From NCBI RefSeq assembly GCF_001027745.1, contig NZ_LECU01000004.1, positions 1-64,000 of the forward strand: DNA of 64,000 nt, read 5' to 3'. The DNA comes from Pedobacter sp. BMA. Lineage in GTDB: Bacteria > Bacteroidota > Bacteroidia > Sphingobacteriales > Sphingobacteriaceae. The notes below the pieces were generated by a model. It had not been told where the DNA came from. It saw only the letters and a program-made list of their open reading frames with translations, and made no database searches. Below, piece by piece: positions 35,700 to 44,883 of the stretch. The translations under genes and the position numbers were made by a program. Every line of letters begins with the position of its first letter. Within the stretch, counting starts at the first letter, position 1.

Positions 35700-35707
35700 T
35701 AACTTTG
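35700..35707 (+). promoter_or_regulatory. -7 element of the porin gene
   Basis: TAACTTTG, 13 bases before the ATG at 35721. The -33 position is not a good match. Confidence 0.5.
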
Positions 35708-35720
35708 CAGAAAAAACGCA

Positions 35721-37055
35721 ATGCGCCATTCATTACCATTATTTCAACCTCGTTATGTGATTGCTTCAGTGCTGCTACTGATTTCTTCGCACCTCTTTGC
35801 ACAACGTACCATCAACGATGTAATGGACTCAACCACAGTTAACCACCTGCTCATTATTTCCAAAAAGTATGGTTCACTTTCTTTCAGCGGCTACCTGCAA
35901 CCCCAGTTTCAGTTTGCACAATCAAACGGAACCCAGGCTGAATACCAGGGTGGGAATTTCGGAGAATTTACCAATAACCGTTTCAGACTGCGCAGAGGCC
36001 GCTTAAGGGCAGACTATATGCTACTAACTGACGAAGGCGACCCGTCGACTTACTTTGTTCTTCAATTCGACGGAACTGAACAGGGCGTAGCCATCCGCGA
36101 TTTCTGGGGTCGGTACTATGAAAACAAATGGAAACTCATGTATGTAACTATTGGTCTTTCCGGTCGTCCTTTCGGCAATGAGCTACAGCTGTCTTCATCA
36201 GTACGTGAAGCACCCGAGCGTGGAAGAATGTCGCAGATATTAATGAAAACAGAACGTGATCTGGGGGCAACTTTTTCATTCAATCCGAGATGGAAAGATG
36301 CGACGCTAAAAAATTTGGTGCTCGATATTGGGGTTTACAATGGCCAGGGCCTTGCAGGCACAGGCGAATTTGATAACAGTAAAGACGTTATTTTCAGACT
36401 AAGTCATAAGCCTTACACTTTCAAAAATGCAGGCTTTTCTATCGCCGGAGGCATCAGCATGCTGCAGGGCGGATTAAATCACCGTCTTCCGGTAAGCTAT
36501 AAAATGGATAACGTAAACGGGATGTATCAGATGGTGAAAGACTCATCGGCAAGTACCGTAAATAAGGTGGCACCACGCCGCTATTATGGAGCCGACGTTC
36601 AGCTGGCCACGACGACGAAAAGCTGGAAATCAGAAGTAAGGGCTGAAGTAATATCGGGAATGCAGACCGGAACATCTACCACCTCCACTACCCCCGGATC
36701 CTATCCTGTAGACAGCAAATCTGTTGCGCTTCCATACTATACCCGAACATTTAACGGTGCCTATCTGACATTCGTTCAAACCCTGAGCAGTACCAGTGAT
36801 CAGTTAATTTTAAAATACGACTGGTATGATCCCAATTCAAAAGTTAAAGGAATGGACATCAGCTCAGCAAGGGGTTTATCGGCTGCGGATGTTAGATTCG
36901 ACACCTTCGGCTTTGGCTTTCTGCATCATTTTAATCCTCATTTTAAAGCGGTAGTATATTACGACGTGATACGCAATGAAAGTACGCAGGTATCGGGATA
37001 CACTGCCGACCGCAAGGATAATGTATTCACTTTACGAACGCAATTCTATTTTTAA
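35721..37055 (+). CDS. Phosphate-selective porin (OprO/OprP-like)
   Basis: Outer-membrane porin (444 residues), signal peptide 1-27 (SSHLFAQR). It belongs to the porin O/P family: FSGYLQPQFQFAQS at the start of the barrel, FRLRRGRLRADYMLL, then FVLQFDGTE, LSGRPFGNELQLSSS and a C-terminal barrel end TLRTQFYF. By family it would pass anions such as phosphate or polyphosphate. The hppA gene, which consumes pyrophosphate, lies two genes upstream, but there is a terminator between, so a link is only suggestive. Confidence 0.85.
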   Translation: MRHSLPLFQPRYVIASVLLLISSHLFAQRTINDVMDSTTVNHLLIISKKYGSLSFSGYLQPQFQFAQSNGTQAEYQGGNFGEFTNNRFRLRRGRLRADYMLLTDEGDPSTYFVLQFDGTEQGVAIRDFWGRYYENKWKLMYVTIGLSGRPFGNELQLSSSVREAPERGRMSQILMKTERDLGATFSFNPRWKDATLKNLVLDIGVYNGQGLAGTGEFDNSKDVIFRLSHKPYTFKNAGFSIAGGISMLQGGLNHRLPVSYKMDNVNGMYQMVKDSSASTVNKVAPRRYYGADVQLATTTKSWKSEVRAEVISGMQTGTSTTSTTPGSYPVDSKSVALPYYTRTFNGAYLTFVQTLSSTSDQLILKYDWYDPNSKVKGMDISSARGLSAADVRFDTFGFGFLHHFNPHFKAVVYYDVIRNESTQVSGYTADRKDNVFTLRTQFYF

Positions 37056-37088
37056 CCCCTTTCTAGGTAGAATTTAATACTATTGCGT

Positions 37089-37096
37089 TACATTTG
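37089..37096 (+). promoter_or_regulatory. -7 element of marC
   Basis: TACATTTG ending in the TTG that an ORF caller could take as a start (37094). The ATG at 37112 is 15 bases further on. Confidence 0.5.
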
Positions 37097-37111
37097 TTAA
37101 AAAGCGCTAAT

Positions 37112-37693
37112 ATGAAACTGGATTTCATGAAATTCGACCTTAATCAGATCCTGACCACAACAATGGTTATTTTTGCCATTATTGATATTCTGGGATCCAT
37201 ACCGGTAGTGATCCAGCTTCGGAAAAAGGCAGGCCATATTGAGTCAGAAAAAGCTTCGATTGTAGCTGCCGGATTGATGATTTTGTTTCTTTTTCTAGGA
37301 GAATCACTGCTTAAAGTAATTGGTCTGGATGTAGAATCCTTTGCCATCGCAGGCTCACTGGTAATCTTTTGTATCGCCATGGAGATGGTATTGGGATTAA
37401 CTATCTTCAAAGAAGAAGCGCCTGAAACGGTTTCAATTGTGCCCTTGGCTTTTCCGATCATTGCCGGTGCCGGAACGATGACTACTTTACTATCACTTAA
37501 AACGGAATATCAAACTCAAAATATCCTGGTTGGTATCATTTTAAACATGCTATTTGTGTATTTCGTGCTTAAAAACACCGAGCGCTTAGAAAGGCTGTTT
37601 GGTAAAACAGGATTGAATATCCTTCGTAAAGCTTTTGGGGTAATCCTGCTGGCCATTGCAATCAAGCTCTTTAGAAACAATACAGGACTTTAG
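37112..37693 (+). CDS. MarC family membrane protein
   Basis: A 193-residue integral-membrane protein of the MarC (UPF0056) family with six TM helices. Typical blocks are FAIIDILGSIPVVIQLRKK, FLFLGESLLKVIGLDVESFAIAG and VPLAFPIIAGAGTMTTLLSL. The family's substrate and function are not settled. The start is ATG 37112 because the upstream in-frame TTG (37094) belongs to the -7 promoter box TACATTTG. Alone in its unit. Confidence 0.9.
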   Translation: MKLDFMKFDLNQILTTTMVIFAIIDILGSIPVVIQLRKKAGHIESEKASIVAAGLMILFLFLGESLLKVIGLDVESFAIAGSLVIFCIAMEMVLGLTIFKEEAPETVSIVPLAFPIIAGAGTMTTLLSLKTEYQTQNILVGIILNMLFVYFVLKNTERLERLFGKTGLNILRKAFGVILLAIAIKLFRNNTGL

Positions 37694-37770
37694 CAGCTAC
37701 ACGGTAAAGGTGGTTAGGATCTGTAACAAATTATCCGTATATTCATCTTAACAATAAAGCTAACCAAAGA

Positions 37771-37878
37771 ATGAACAGCTTTGAAGAATATACCTTAATC
37801 ATCGGAGCAATTGCTGTTTTAATCGAAGCAGCAAAATACTTCAAAAAGAATTTCAGATCCTGGTTTGAACATTCCTAA
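37771..37878 (+). CDS. Possible 35-residue membrane microprotein
   Basis: A short frame, ATG 37771 to TAA 37878, encoding one hydrophobic stretch (YTLIIGAIAVLIEAAKYF, 7-24) and a basic tail (KKNFRSWFEHS). Composition is that of a single-span membrane peptide with an inside-positive C-terminus. Its last four bases overlap the 3' end of the convergent RsmB-like gene. No family known to me, no clear promoter box, and it could be chance. Confidence 0.4.
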   Translation: MNSFEEYTLIIGAIAVLIEAAKYFKKNFRSWFEHS

Positions 37879-39038
37879 TCCTTTTTGACCAATCTGGCCA
37901 CGAACATCGTATCGGCATGACCTTCATATCCTTTAATTACTTCCATCCTTTCCAGTTCCAGCGGAAGCGTCGCCAGCATGTGCTCCACTATGGCTTCGTT
38001 TTCAGCTTTAAATGCTGAACAGGTAATGTAAACCAAAGGCTTACCGGTTTTAAGGTATTTCACCACATTTTGCACAATCCCCTTTTGAATGGCGGCAAAC
38101 TGATTAATCTTCCGTTCTTCGAAGAAAGTCAGCATCTCCGGGGTACGGCCCCAGGTGCCAGAACCTGTACATGGTGCATCCAGAATAATGCCATCAAACT
38201 GATAATGGTGCAAAATCTGGTCGTTATTTTTTAAGAGGTCTATTTCCTTTTTATGGTACTTTCTGATTCCTGCCTGTTGAAAACGCTCATCGAGATTCGT
38301 TAAAACAGAAGCCCTTAAATCACTAACCAGCAACTCAACTACAGGCTCCATGCTATGAAGAAGTAAACTTTTACCGCCAGAAGCTGCGCAGCAATCCCAC
38401 CATTTATCCCATTTGGCAGGCTGAAAATAACTGCCCGTATGCTGTGATGAAAGATCCTGAACCTGATAAGATCCCTCCTTCAGAATCGTTTCAAGCTTAG
38501 TCCCATTCGGCAATGCCAAAGCGGTTTCGGAAAGCTGCCTGGCAGCAATGTTTTCCGACTTCAATTTTTGAATAATCCCGGGAGCATCCATGGCCTCCAC
38601 ACGGATAAACAGATCAGGTTGTTTAAAGAATGACTCAAAAAAACCCTCCTGATCTACACTTTCAGAAAGATCAGCATGAAACGGATAAACGGCAGCCAGG
38701 TCAAATGCCGGATATTTATTCTTTACCAGCGAAAGCTTTTCTTTAAACGACAGTTGAATATGCGCGGCGAAATCCGGCAGGTTTTTTTCTACAATCAAAC
38801 TTAAAGTATCATGGCAAAGAAAATCGGCAATGCTTAAACGCTCTTCGTTACCAAGTGCAGGCAATGCTTTTCCCAGCCGGAAAAAACTATATAAATGCCG
38901 GGTAGCCCATCTCCTGTCTGACGAGCCCATCTGCTTATGCTGTTTAAAATAAACCGGCAGGAAACGATGTAGGGGTAAAACGCCGTCGTATTGACTTAGA
39001 ATTTGTTCAAAGGCTTTAAGTTGATGCTCTGCTCTCAT
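37875..39038 (-). CDS. RsmB/NOP-type RNA methyltransferase
   Basis: Class I SAM-dependent m5C RNA methyltransferase of the RsmB/NOP family (387 residues). N-terminal helical part (1-170) as in RsmB. The catalytic domain has motif I WDCCAASGGKSLLLHS, motif IV LDAPCTGSGTWGRTPE (Cys that releases the product) and motif VI VYITCSAFKAENE (catalytic Cys). The target is probably 16S rRNA or tRNA but cannot be assigned. It follows the binding-protein-like lipoprotein gene by 21 bases and may share its transcript from guaA. Confidence 0.9.
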   Translation of the reverse strand: MRAEHQLKAFEQILSQYDGVLPLHRFLPVYFKQHKQMGSSDRRWATRHLYSFFRLGKALPALGNEERLSIADFLCHDTLSLIVEKNLPDFAAHIQLSFKEKLSLVKNKYPAFDLAAVYPFHADLSESVDQEGFFESFFKQPDLFIRVEAMDAPGIIQKLKSENIAARQLSETALALPNGTKLETILKEGSYQVQDLSSQHTGSYFQPAKWDKWWDCCAASGGKSLLLHSMEPVVELLVSDLRASVLTNLDERFQQAGIRKYHKKEIDLLKNNDQILHHYQFDGIILDAPCTGSGTWGRTPEMLTFFEERKINQFAAIQKGIVQNVVKYLKTGKPLVYITCSAFKAENEAIVEHMLATLPLELERMEVIKGYEGHADTMFVARLVKKD

Positions 39039-39059
39039 ACAGCTTGGTGAAAATTTAGT

Positions 39060-40274
39060 TTAGTCTATTGCAGTCAATGCGAAGTTTTTGTACTTCAACA
39101 GCATTAAGCTGGTGTTAATATAGCCTAATTTCTCGTCGTGGATAAATGAAAATGAATTATGTAAGCCTTTATATTTTTCTTTCGTAAGGTAATCCCTGAA
39201 GTCTTCACCATAGCTGGAAAGTAATCTGCCAAAATAGAAACCAATATCGAAGCCTTTAAAAGCATATTCGCCAGGCTCAAATCCATACTGATACCTGTAT
39301 TTTTTAATAAAGGCAATCGTACCCGGGCTTTTGTAATCAACTTTATACGACGAACTGATAATGGTATTCAATGCCTGAACCTTTTCAGTTGGATAGTTTT
39401 GTTTGACCCAGTTTGGATGACCAAACAGATTAATATTGTATCCTCCTGAAGCAAGCGTTTTGAGTTTGTATAGCTTCTCTATGGTAGGCAGTACAAAGGC
39501 TCGGTCAGAAGAAGTAACAATAACTGCATATTGCTTTCCTTTGATCATTTTAGTTTCAAAGGTGTACGCCGAAGCGTATTCCTGCACAATAAACTTACCA
39601 TTGGCTTGTAAATAGGTACGAATTGGAGTTGCAAAACTTTCATCTTCCGTTTTCTTTGGATTGATGATTACGATGATGGTATTCGCCGGATTGTACTCTT
39701 TCGAAATATATGCCGCAATCTTCTTCCCATGCAAATCGACATTATTGACGATAGAGATCAGATTGGGATTATTAATCTCTGCAGGGTTTGTAGCGGCAAG
39801 AGGAGATACCACTAAAGCGTTGTTCTCTTTAGAATAGGTGCTGATAAACCTGAGCCCGTCAGGAAAAACAGGACCAATCAGCAGGTTGCTTTGCTTAAAC
39901 CGCTCATTTTTATACAGCATCGAAATGTGTGCATTATCATCTTGTGTATCGAACACATTCAGCTTAAAGTTCACACCCGTAGCGGCAGCAGAGTCGAGCC
40001 CCAGTTTAAAGCCCTGATAAAAGTCGATTGGCATTGCATACTTTTCAATGTCTGCTTTGCTGGCTGTTTTTAAATTCAGTTCATCGAGTTTGAAAGGTAC
40101 CAGTAATGAAATTCCTGCCTGGCTAAACTTTTTAATTGTTTTTTTCTCGGCAGGCTTTTCTTTATTTTCTGTTTTTTTCGTGTTATCCGCTTTTGGCGTT
40201 AATACCTTCGGCGAACAGGCACTCAAAATCACAACAGAAGAAAATAAAACCCAGTAAACCTTTTTCAAATTCAT
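39060..40274 (-). CDS. Type I periplasmic-binding-fold lipoprotein
   Basis: A 404-residue lipoprotein (lipobox ILSAC, Cys20 after ATG 40274) with a Lys/Glu-rich linker, then an ABC-type amino acid-binding fold: ISLLVPFKL, DFYQGFKLGLDSAA, LLIGPVFPDGL and PLAATNPAEI. No permease or ATPase genes are near. The protein resembles LpoA-like or LivJ-like binding folds used outside transport. The ATG at 40274 is preferred over TTG 40292. A stem-loop of 11-bp arms lies between it and guaA upstream. Confidence 0.75.
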   Translation of the reverse strand: MNLKKVYWVLFSSVVILSACSPKVLTPKADNTKKTENKEKPAEKKTIKKFSQAGISLLVPFKLDELNLKTASKADIEKYAMPIDFYQGFKLGLDSAAATGVNFKLNVFDTQDDNAHISMLYKNERFKQSNLLIGPVFPDGLRFISTYSKENNALVVSPLAATNPAEINNPNLISIVNNVDLHGKKIAAYISKEYNPANTIIVIINPKKTEDESFATPIRTYLQANGKFIVQEYASAYTFETKMIKGKQYAVIVTSSDRAFVLPTIEKLYKLKTLASGGYNINLFGHPNWVKQNYPTEKVQALNTIISSSYKVDYKSPGTIAFIKKYRYQYGFEPGEYAFKGFDIGFYFGRLLSSYGEDFRDYLTKEKYKGLHNSFSFIHDEKLGYINTSLMLLKYKNFALTAID

Positions 40275-40294
40275 ACCTTTCTCTTTTAACAAAA

Positions 40295-40329
40295 TATGCT
40301 AGCAAAGTTTATTCCACCTTGCTAGCATA
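40295..40329 (-). repeat. 11-bp inverted repeat between guaA and the lipoprotein gene
   Basis: TATGCTAGCAA (40295-40305) and TTGCTAGCATA (40319-40329) with a 13-base loop. On the minus strand it is followed by only four T. It could be a weak guaA terminator or a leader structure for the lipoprotein gene. Confidence 0.6.
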
Positions 40330-40357
40330 CTGATTTTATTTGCAGACCCCAACTAAA

Positions 40358-41887
40358 TTATTCCCACTCGATAGTTGCGGGCGGTTTAGAGCTGATATCA
40401 TAAACAACCCTGTTGATCCCTTTCACTTTATTAATAATATCATTTGAAATTTTAGCCAACACAGGATAAGGTAAGTGACACCAATCTGCCGTCATCCCAT
40501 CAAGAGATTCTACTGCCCTTAAAGCAATCACATTCTCATAAGTACGCTCATCACCCATTACCCCTACCGATCGAACCGGAAGGAAAATGGCACCAGCCTG
40601 CCATACTTTGTCGTATAAACCGGCTTCTTTCAGGTTATCGATGTAAATCTTATCAGCATCCTGTAAAATGGCTACTTTCTCTGGTGTAACTTCACCTATA
40701 ATCCGAATACCTAAACCCGGACCCGGGAAAGGGTGACGGCCTAAGATGAAAGATTCTAAACCAAGTGTGCTCCCTACTCTTCGTACTTCGTCTTTAAACA
40801 ACGTTTTAAGCGGCTCTACCACCTTCAATTTCATAAAGTCAGGCAAGCCCCCAACATTATGATGTGATTTGATTGTAGCGGATGGGCCTTTTACTGAAAC
40901 TGACTCAATAATATCTGGGTAAATGGTTCCCTGAGCCAGCCATTTTACATCCTGAATCTGGTGAGATTCTTCATCGAATACTTCGATAAATACCCTGCCG
41001 ATTATTTTGCGCTTTTGCTCCGGATCTTCTACTCCAGCTAACTGACCCAGAAATTTATCCTTTGCATCAACACCTTTGATATTTAAACCGAAATCTTTGT
41101 ATTGCTCTAATACACTTTCATATTCGTTTTTACGCAATAAACCATTATCTACGAATATACAGTGGAGGTTTTTACCAATCGCCTTGTGCAATAATACCGC
41201 TGCTACACTGCTATCCACACCACCAGAAAGTGCCAACACTACTTTATCATCCCCTAAAGTCTGTTTCAACTCCGCAATGGTCGTGTCTACGAAAGCCGCT
41301 GAAGTCCAGTCCTGACTGCAACCACAAATATCTACCAGGAAGTTTTCCAAGAGGATTTTTCCATCGATACTATGCGTCACTTCCGGATGGAACTGTATCG
41401 CATAGGTATCAGAATCTTTAATGTGGTATGCTGCAACTTTAACACTTTCGGTACTGGCAATCAGCTCAAAGTGTTCAGGGACTTCTGTGATGGTATCCCC
41501 ATGACTCATCCAAACCTGCGAATTGATGTTGATACCCTTGAATAACTTATTTTCCTGATTTACAAAATTCAGGTTAGCACGGCCATATTCACGGGTAGAA
41601 GATGCCTGAACGGCACCGCCAGCATGCTGGGCAATGTATTGTGCACCATAACAAACAGCCAGTAACGGATATTTTAAATGGTATTTTGATAAATCGATCT
41701 GAGGGGCATCTTCCTGACGAACAGAATAAGGACTTCCTGAGAAGATCACTCCCTTAACATCTGGCGTAACCTCCGGAAGATTATTATATGGATATATTTC
41801 ACAGTAAATATTCAGTTCGCGAACTCTACGAGCGATGAGTTGTGTAAATTGCGAACCAAAATCGACGATAATGATTTTTTCTTGCAT
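40358..41887 (-). CDS. guaA: GMP synthase (glutamine-hydrolysing)
   Basis: Converts XMP to GMP with glutamine and ATP (509 residues). N-terminal class I glutamine amidotransferase: [14 protein letters not shown], catalytic Cys in [18 protein letters not shown] for the His/Glu pair. Then the ATP-pyrophosphatase domain [14 protein letters not shown] and the C-terminal dimerisation domain ending [11 protein letters not shown]. The ATG at 41887 is used. The TTG six bases upstream is the tail of the -7 box TAACTTTG (41891-41898), so the mRNA is probably nearly leaderless. Confidence 0.96.
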   Translation of the reverse strand: MQEKIIIVDFGSQFTQLIARRVRELNIYCEIYPYNNLPEVTPDVKGVIFSGSPYSVRQEDAPQIDLSKYHLKYPLLAVCYGAQYIAQHAGGAVQASSTREYGRANLNFVNQENKLFKGININSQVWMSHGDTITEVPEHFELIASTESVKVAAYHIKDSDTYAIQFHPEVTHSIDGKILLENFLVDICGCSQDWTSAAFVDTTIAELKQTLGDDKVVLALSGGVDSSVAAVLLHKAIGKNLHCIFVDNGLLRKNEYESVLEQYKDFGLNIKGVDAKDKFLGQLAGVEDPEQKRKIIGRVFIEVFDEESHQIQDVKWLAQGTIYPDIIESVSVKGPSATIKSHHNVGGLPDFMKLKVVEPLKTLFKDEVRRVGSTLGLESFILGRHPFPGPGLGIRIIGEVTPEKVAILQDADKIYIDNLKEAGLYDKVWQAGAIFLPVRSVGVMGDERTYENVIALRAVESLDGMTADWCHLPYPVLAKISNDIINKVKGINRVVYDISSKPPATIEWE

Positions 41888-41890
41888 CCG

Positions 41891-41898
41891 CAAAGTTA
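41891..41898 (-). promoter_or_regulatory. -7 element abutting the guaA start codon
   Basis: TAACTTTG on the minus strand, three bases before the ATG (GCGG context). A consensus -33 is not present at 19 bases. Confidence 0.55.
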
Positions 41899-41950
41899 GT
41901 GATTAGATGTGAGATTTGAGAGGTGCGGCAAGAGATTTTTAGAAATGAAT

Positions 41951-42409
41951 TTAAGACTCCAGCAAAACAACTTCAACGCCAAATTTTCTTAAGAAATCTA
42001 CACCTTCATCGCTTGGCAACCCCTTATAGGCTGCATAAGATTTAGAATAATAAACCAGTTTTATCCCTGATGATAAAATCAGACGGGCACAGGCAATACA
42101 TGGAGATAGTGTGGTATACAAAGTACAGCCTTCTATTTTCGAACCGTTTTTTGAAGCATAAAGAATGGCATTTTCTTCCGCATGCAGCGCAAGTGAGCAG
42201 CTACCTTTGCTATCGCGTGCACAACCATGTTCCGGCCACTCTTCATCACAGTTGTGTGTACCTGCCGGAGGGCCATTATAACCAATGGAAATAATCCGGG
42301 TATCTTTTGTTAAAACCGCACCAACATGTGCCCGGACACAGTGAGAACGGGCAGCTAAATCTGTCGCCAGATTCATAAATATGGTATCGAAACTAGGTTT
42401 GTTAGTCAT
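41951..42409 (-). CDS. dCMP deaminase-type cytidine deaminase
   Basis: Zinc-dependent deoxycytidylate deaminase family (152 residues), dCMP to dUMP for thymidylate supply. Zinc motifs: HAEENAIL (His76, catalytic Glu78) and SPCIACARLI (Cys104, Cys107). An extra CNCDE/HGCARDSKGSC-like region (54-71) resembles the additional metal site of dCMP deaminases. It begins immediately after the terminator of the upstream transporter, so its promoter must lie inside that hairpin region or the gene is read through. Confidence 0.88.
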   Translation of the reverse strand: MTNKPSFDTIFMNLATDLAARSHCVRAHVGAVLTKDTRIISIGYNGPPAGTHNCDEEWPEHGCARDSKGSCSLALHAEENAILYASKNGSKIEGCTLYTTLSPCIACARLILSSGIKLVYYSKSYAAYKGLPSDEGVDFLRKFGVEVVLLES

Positions 42410-42417
42410 CTATAAAA

Positions 42418-42452
42418 TCAAAAAAGCCACAAAGACATGAATCTTTGTGGCT
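42418..42452 (-). terminator. Intrinsic terminator after the sugar MFS gene
   Basis: AGCCACAAAGA (42425-42435) and TCTTTGTGGCT (42442-42452), T-tract on the minus strand, only about 9 bases before the next start codon. Confidence 0.85.
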
Positions 42453-42473
42453 GTAAAAATAGTTTATTATAAA

Positions 42474-43910
42474 TTAATGTCCGCCAGAAAGTTTTTTATC
42501 AAAACTGATTCCCTGCGATCTTAAAATACCACTCACTCTCCAGGCATAAAATGCGAGGTAGGCAAAACAGATAATCCCTACAACATAGCTGTATTGAATC
42601 CCTGTGAATTCCGATACTACACCTTGTAACCAGCTGATGATACCACCACCCATAATCATCATGATTAAGAATGAGGAACCCTGACTGGTATGTTTACCCA
42701 GGCCGCTCACCGCTAAAGTAAAAATACATGGCCATAACGTACTGCAGAACAAGCCTACGCTGGTGATGGCATAAACACTCACCATTCCTGTAGTAAACAT
42801 TCCAACCAATAATGCAGTGATGCCAATGGCTGAGAAAATCAATAACATGCGGGCAGGGTTTCCTTTACTAGCCATATCAGCAACAATCAGTACCAGAATA
42901 ATCAGGCCATACACATAAAAAGGTGCCAGATCATGATCTGCGATAGCATTCACAGCAAGGAAAATTCCGAAAGCCAGGTAAGGCGCAATAAATCTCAATA
43001 TCTTTTGAGTGCTTACATTATCTGTAAACGCTTCAACAGCACCCGTCCAACGGCCAATCATCATGCTTGCCCAGTAAAGTGAAATGTACGGTGCAATATC
43101 ATGAAGGGCAAAACCAAGGTCTTTCTCCATATAGGCAGGTAAATTACTCGCCGTAGATACCTCAACACCCACATAAACAAAAATCGCAATCATACCCAAA
43201 ACCAATTGTGGATATTTCAGGGCAGATCCCTTAATCGATTTAGTATCATCTGATGAAGCTTCCACTAAAGCTGGTCTGTCAGGTAATGAAGATAGTTTAA
43301 GGAAAATGGCAACAGCAATAAAAGCTACTCCTAAAATCAGGTAAGGTATTTTAACACTCTCCACGCTGATATCTGTAGAAGCGGTTGCTGCTGATCCGAA
43401 AATTGCAAAACTAACCACCAACGGACCAATAGTGGTACCAAAGTTATTAATCCCGCCTGCAAGTGTTAAGCGTTGTGAACCTGTTCTGATCGGACCTAAG
43501 GCAATAGCCAAAGGATTGGCAACTGTTTGTTGTAATGAGAAGCCCAGGGCAACAATAAACAATCCTGATAACATTAAAGGGAATGAGTGAAGATTTGCAG
43601 CCGGATAAAATAATAGTGTTCCCAAGGCTGAAATCACCAAACCAAGCGCCAATGAGTTTTTATAGCCAAGCTTGTTTACAATATCCTGCCCCATCAATAC
43701 AGAGATACCGTTATAAATTAATGCCCCAACGGTATAGGCAATATAAAAAGCTAATGACACCAGCTGACTTTCAGCTTGCGAAAGATCAAATGCTTTTTTA
43801 AATACAGGGATCAAGATATCGTTACTCGCGGCTACAAAGCCCCAAAAAAAGAATACCGTAACGAGGGGGATGAACTGCCCCCACTTGGTTTGTGTTTGTT
43901 CTGAATTCAT
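42474..43910 (-). CDS. FucP/GluP-type sugar MFS transporter
   Basis: A 12-TM major facilitator (478 residues) of the fucose-glucose-galactose:H+ (FHS) family. N-terminal VTVFFFWGFVAASNDILIPVFKK is the family start. LGFSLQQTVANPLAIALGP and TLAGGINNFGTTIGP are the TM5 region with the conserved Asn/Gln. The C-terminal half includes SGLGKHTSQGSSFLIMMIMGGG, also typical. The sugar cannot be named. The gene has its own terminator. A weak -7-like TATGTTTA is at 43936-43943. Confidence 0.92.
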   Translation of the reverse strand: MNSEQTQTKWGQFIPLVTVFFFWGFVAASNDILIPVFKKAFDLSQAESQLVSLAFYIAYTVGALIYNGISVLMGQDIVNKLGYKNSLALGLVISALGTLLFYPAANLHSFPLMLSGLFIVALGFSLQQTVANPLAIALGPIRTGSQRLTLAGGINNFGTTIGPLVVSFAIFGSAATASTDISVESVKIPYLILGVAFIAVAIFLKLSSLPDRPALVEASSDDTKSIKGSALKYPQLVLGMIAIFVYVGVEVSTASNLPAYMEKDLGFALHDIAPYISLYWASMMIGRWTGAVEAFTDNVSTQKILRFIAPYLAFGIFLAVNAIADHDLAPFYVYGLIILVLIVADMASKGNPARMLLIFSAIGITALLVGMFTTGMVSVYAITSVGLFCSTLWPCIFTLAVSGLGKHTSQGSSFLIMMIMGGGIISWLQGVVSEFTGIQYSYVVGIICFAYLAFYAWRVSGILRSQGISFDKKLSGGH

Positions 43911-44055
43911 TTTATATATTTAGTTTTAGTGGGGCTAAACATAAATAAAAAAAAGTTAAAAACCCGTAACTTTTATGCAACCTGTGCAACAAAAATAAAT
44001 GCTACATGTTTATATTTAAAATTGCATATTCGCATATTATAAGATAATACAATAC

Positions 44056-44682
44056 ATGTTTGAAGCCATATTATTAGGTATTGGGGCAGGGATTATTTCG
44101 TCGTTTTTAACAGGTCCGGTATTTTTCGCAATGATTAAAACCAGTATAGAAAGAGGTTTTATGGCCGGCTTTTCTCTGGCTATTGGTGTGATTATCAGTG
44201 ATGTCATCCTCATCAGTATGGTGCTTTTCGGTGCCCAGTTTGTTGATTATAAAGCAGAATTCGATAAGTATGTAGGCATCATCGGGGGTGTTTTCCTCCT
44301 GGCCGTCGGCATCTACTACCTCGTATCCAAAATAGCAGTTCATTACAACAGCGCAACCCTTCAGAAAGTAAGCAAAAGAAGCTACGTTTTGAAGGGTTTT
44401 TTAATGTGCATCCTTACCCCTTCAACACTGATGTTCTGGATCGTGGTAAGCGGGATCATCTCTGTGAAACTTAATAACATGCTTAACGAAAAGCTTTTAT
44501 GCTTCTTCATTGCCATGGCAACTCAGCTGAGTATCGACGGAGCCAAAAGCTTTTACTCCAGTAAACTACGTTACCGCATTAAGGAAGATGCACTTAGAAA
44601 GCTGAATAAAATTGCGGGCGTCATTATTATTGTGTTCGCCTTCTGGCTGGTAATCAAAACCTATTTAAAATTTTATGCCTGA
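44056..44682 (+). CDS. LysE family translocator
   Basis: A 208-residue, six-TM exporter of the LysE/RhtB superfamily, which moves amino acids or related compounds out of the cell. N-terminal GIISSFLTGPVFFAMIKTSIERGFMAGFSLAIGV is the conserved first block (with GPVFF in place of the more usual GP). FLMCILTPSTLMFWI is the second conserved loop. Substrate unknown. Convergent with purF; the gap of about 200 bases has the purF terminator. Confidence 0.85.
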   Translation: MFEAILLGIGAGIISSFLTGPVFFAMIKTSIERGFMAGFSLAIGVIISDVILISMVLFGAQFVDYKAEFDKYVGIIGGVFLLAVGIYYLVSKIAVHYNSATLQKVSKRSYVLKGFLMCILTPSTLMFWIVVSGIISVKLNNMLNEKLLCFFIAMATQLSIDGAKSFYSSKLRYRIKEDALRKLNKIAGVIIIVFAFWLVIKTYLKFYA

Positions 44683-44827
44683 TTGATTGGTGTAGAATGT
44701 TAACCATTTAAGGATTGTAAGGACATTTCATTGCTAATTATTAGTAAGCACCCCATCCAAATTATTGAATTCCTGCCCTAAATTTTCTCCTATTTCTGAT
44801 AGGATGCCATTATAACCCCTGAAATAC

Positions 44828-44853
44828 AAAAAGGCCCGTATTTTACGGACCTT
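44828..44853 (-). terminator. Intrinsic terminator after purF
   Basis: AAGGCCCGTA (44831-44840) and TACGGACCTT (44844-44853) with a T-run on the minus strand (one mismatch-free wobble at the centre). Confidence 0.82.
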
Positions 44854-44883
44854 CTGTATGTATATTATAAGAATAACAAAAGC

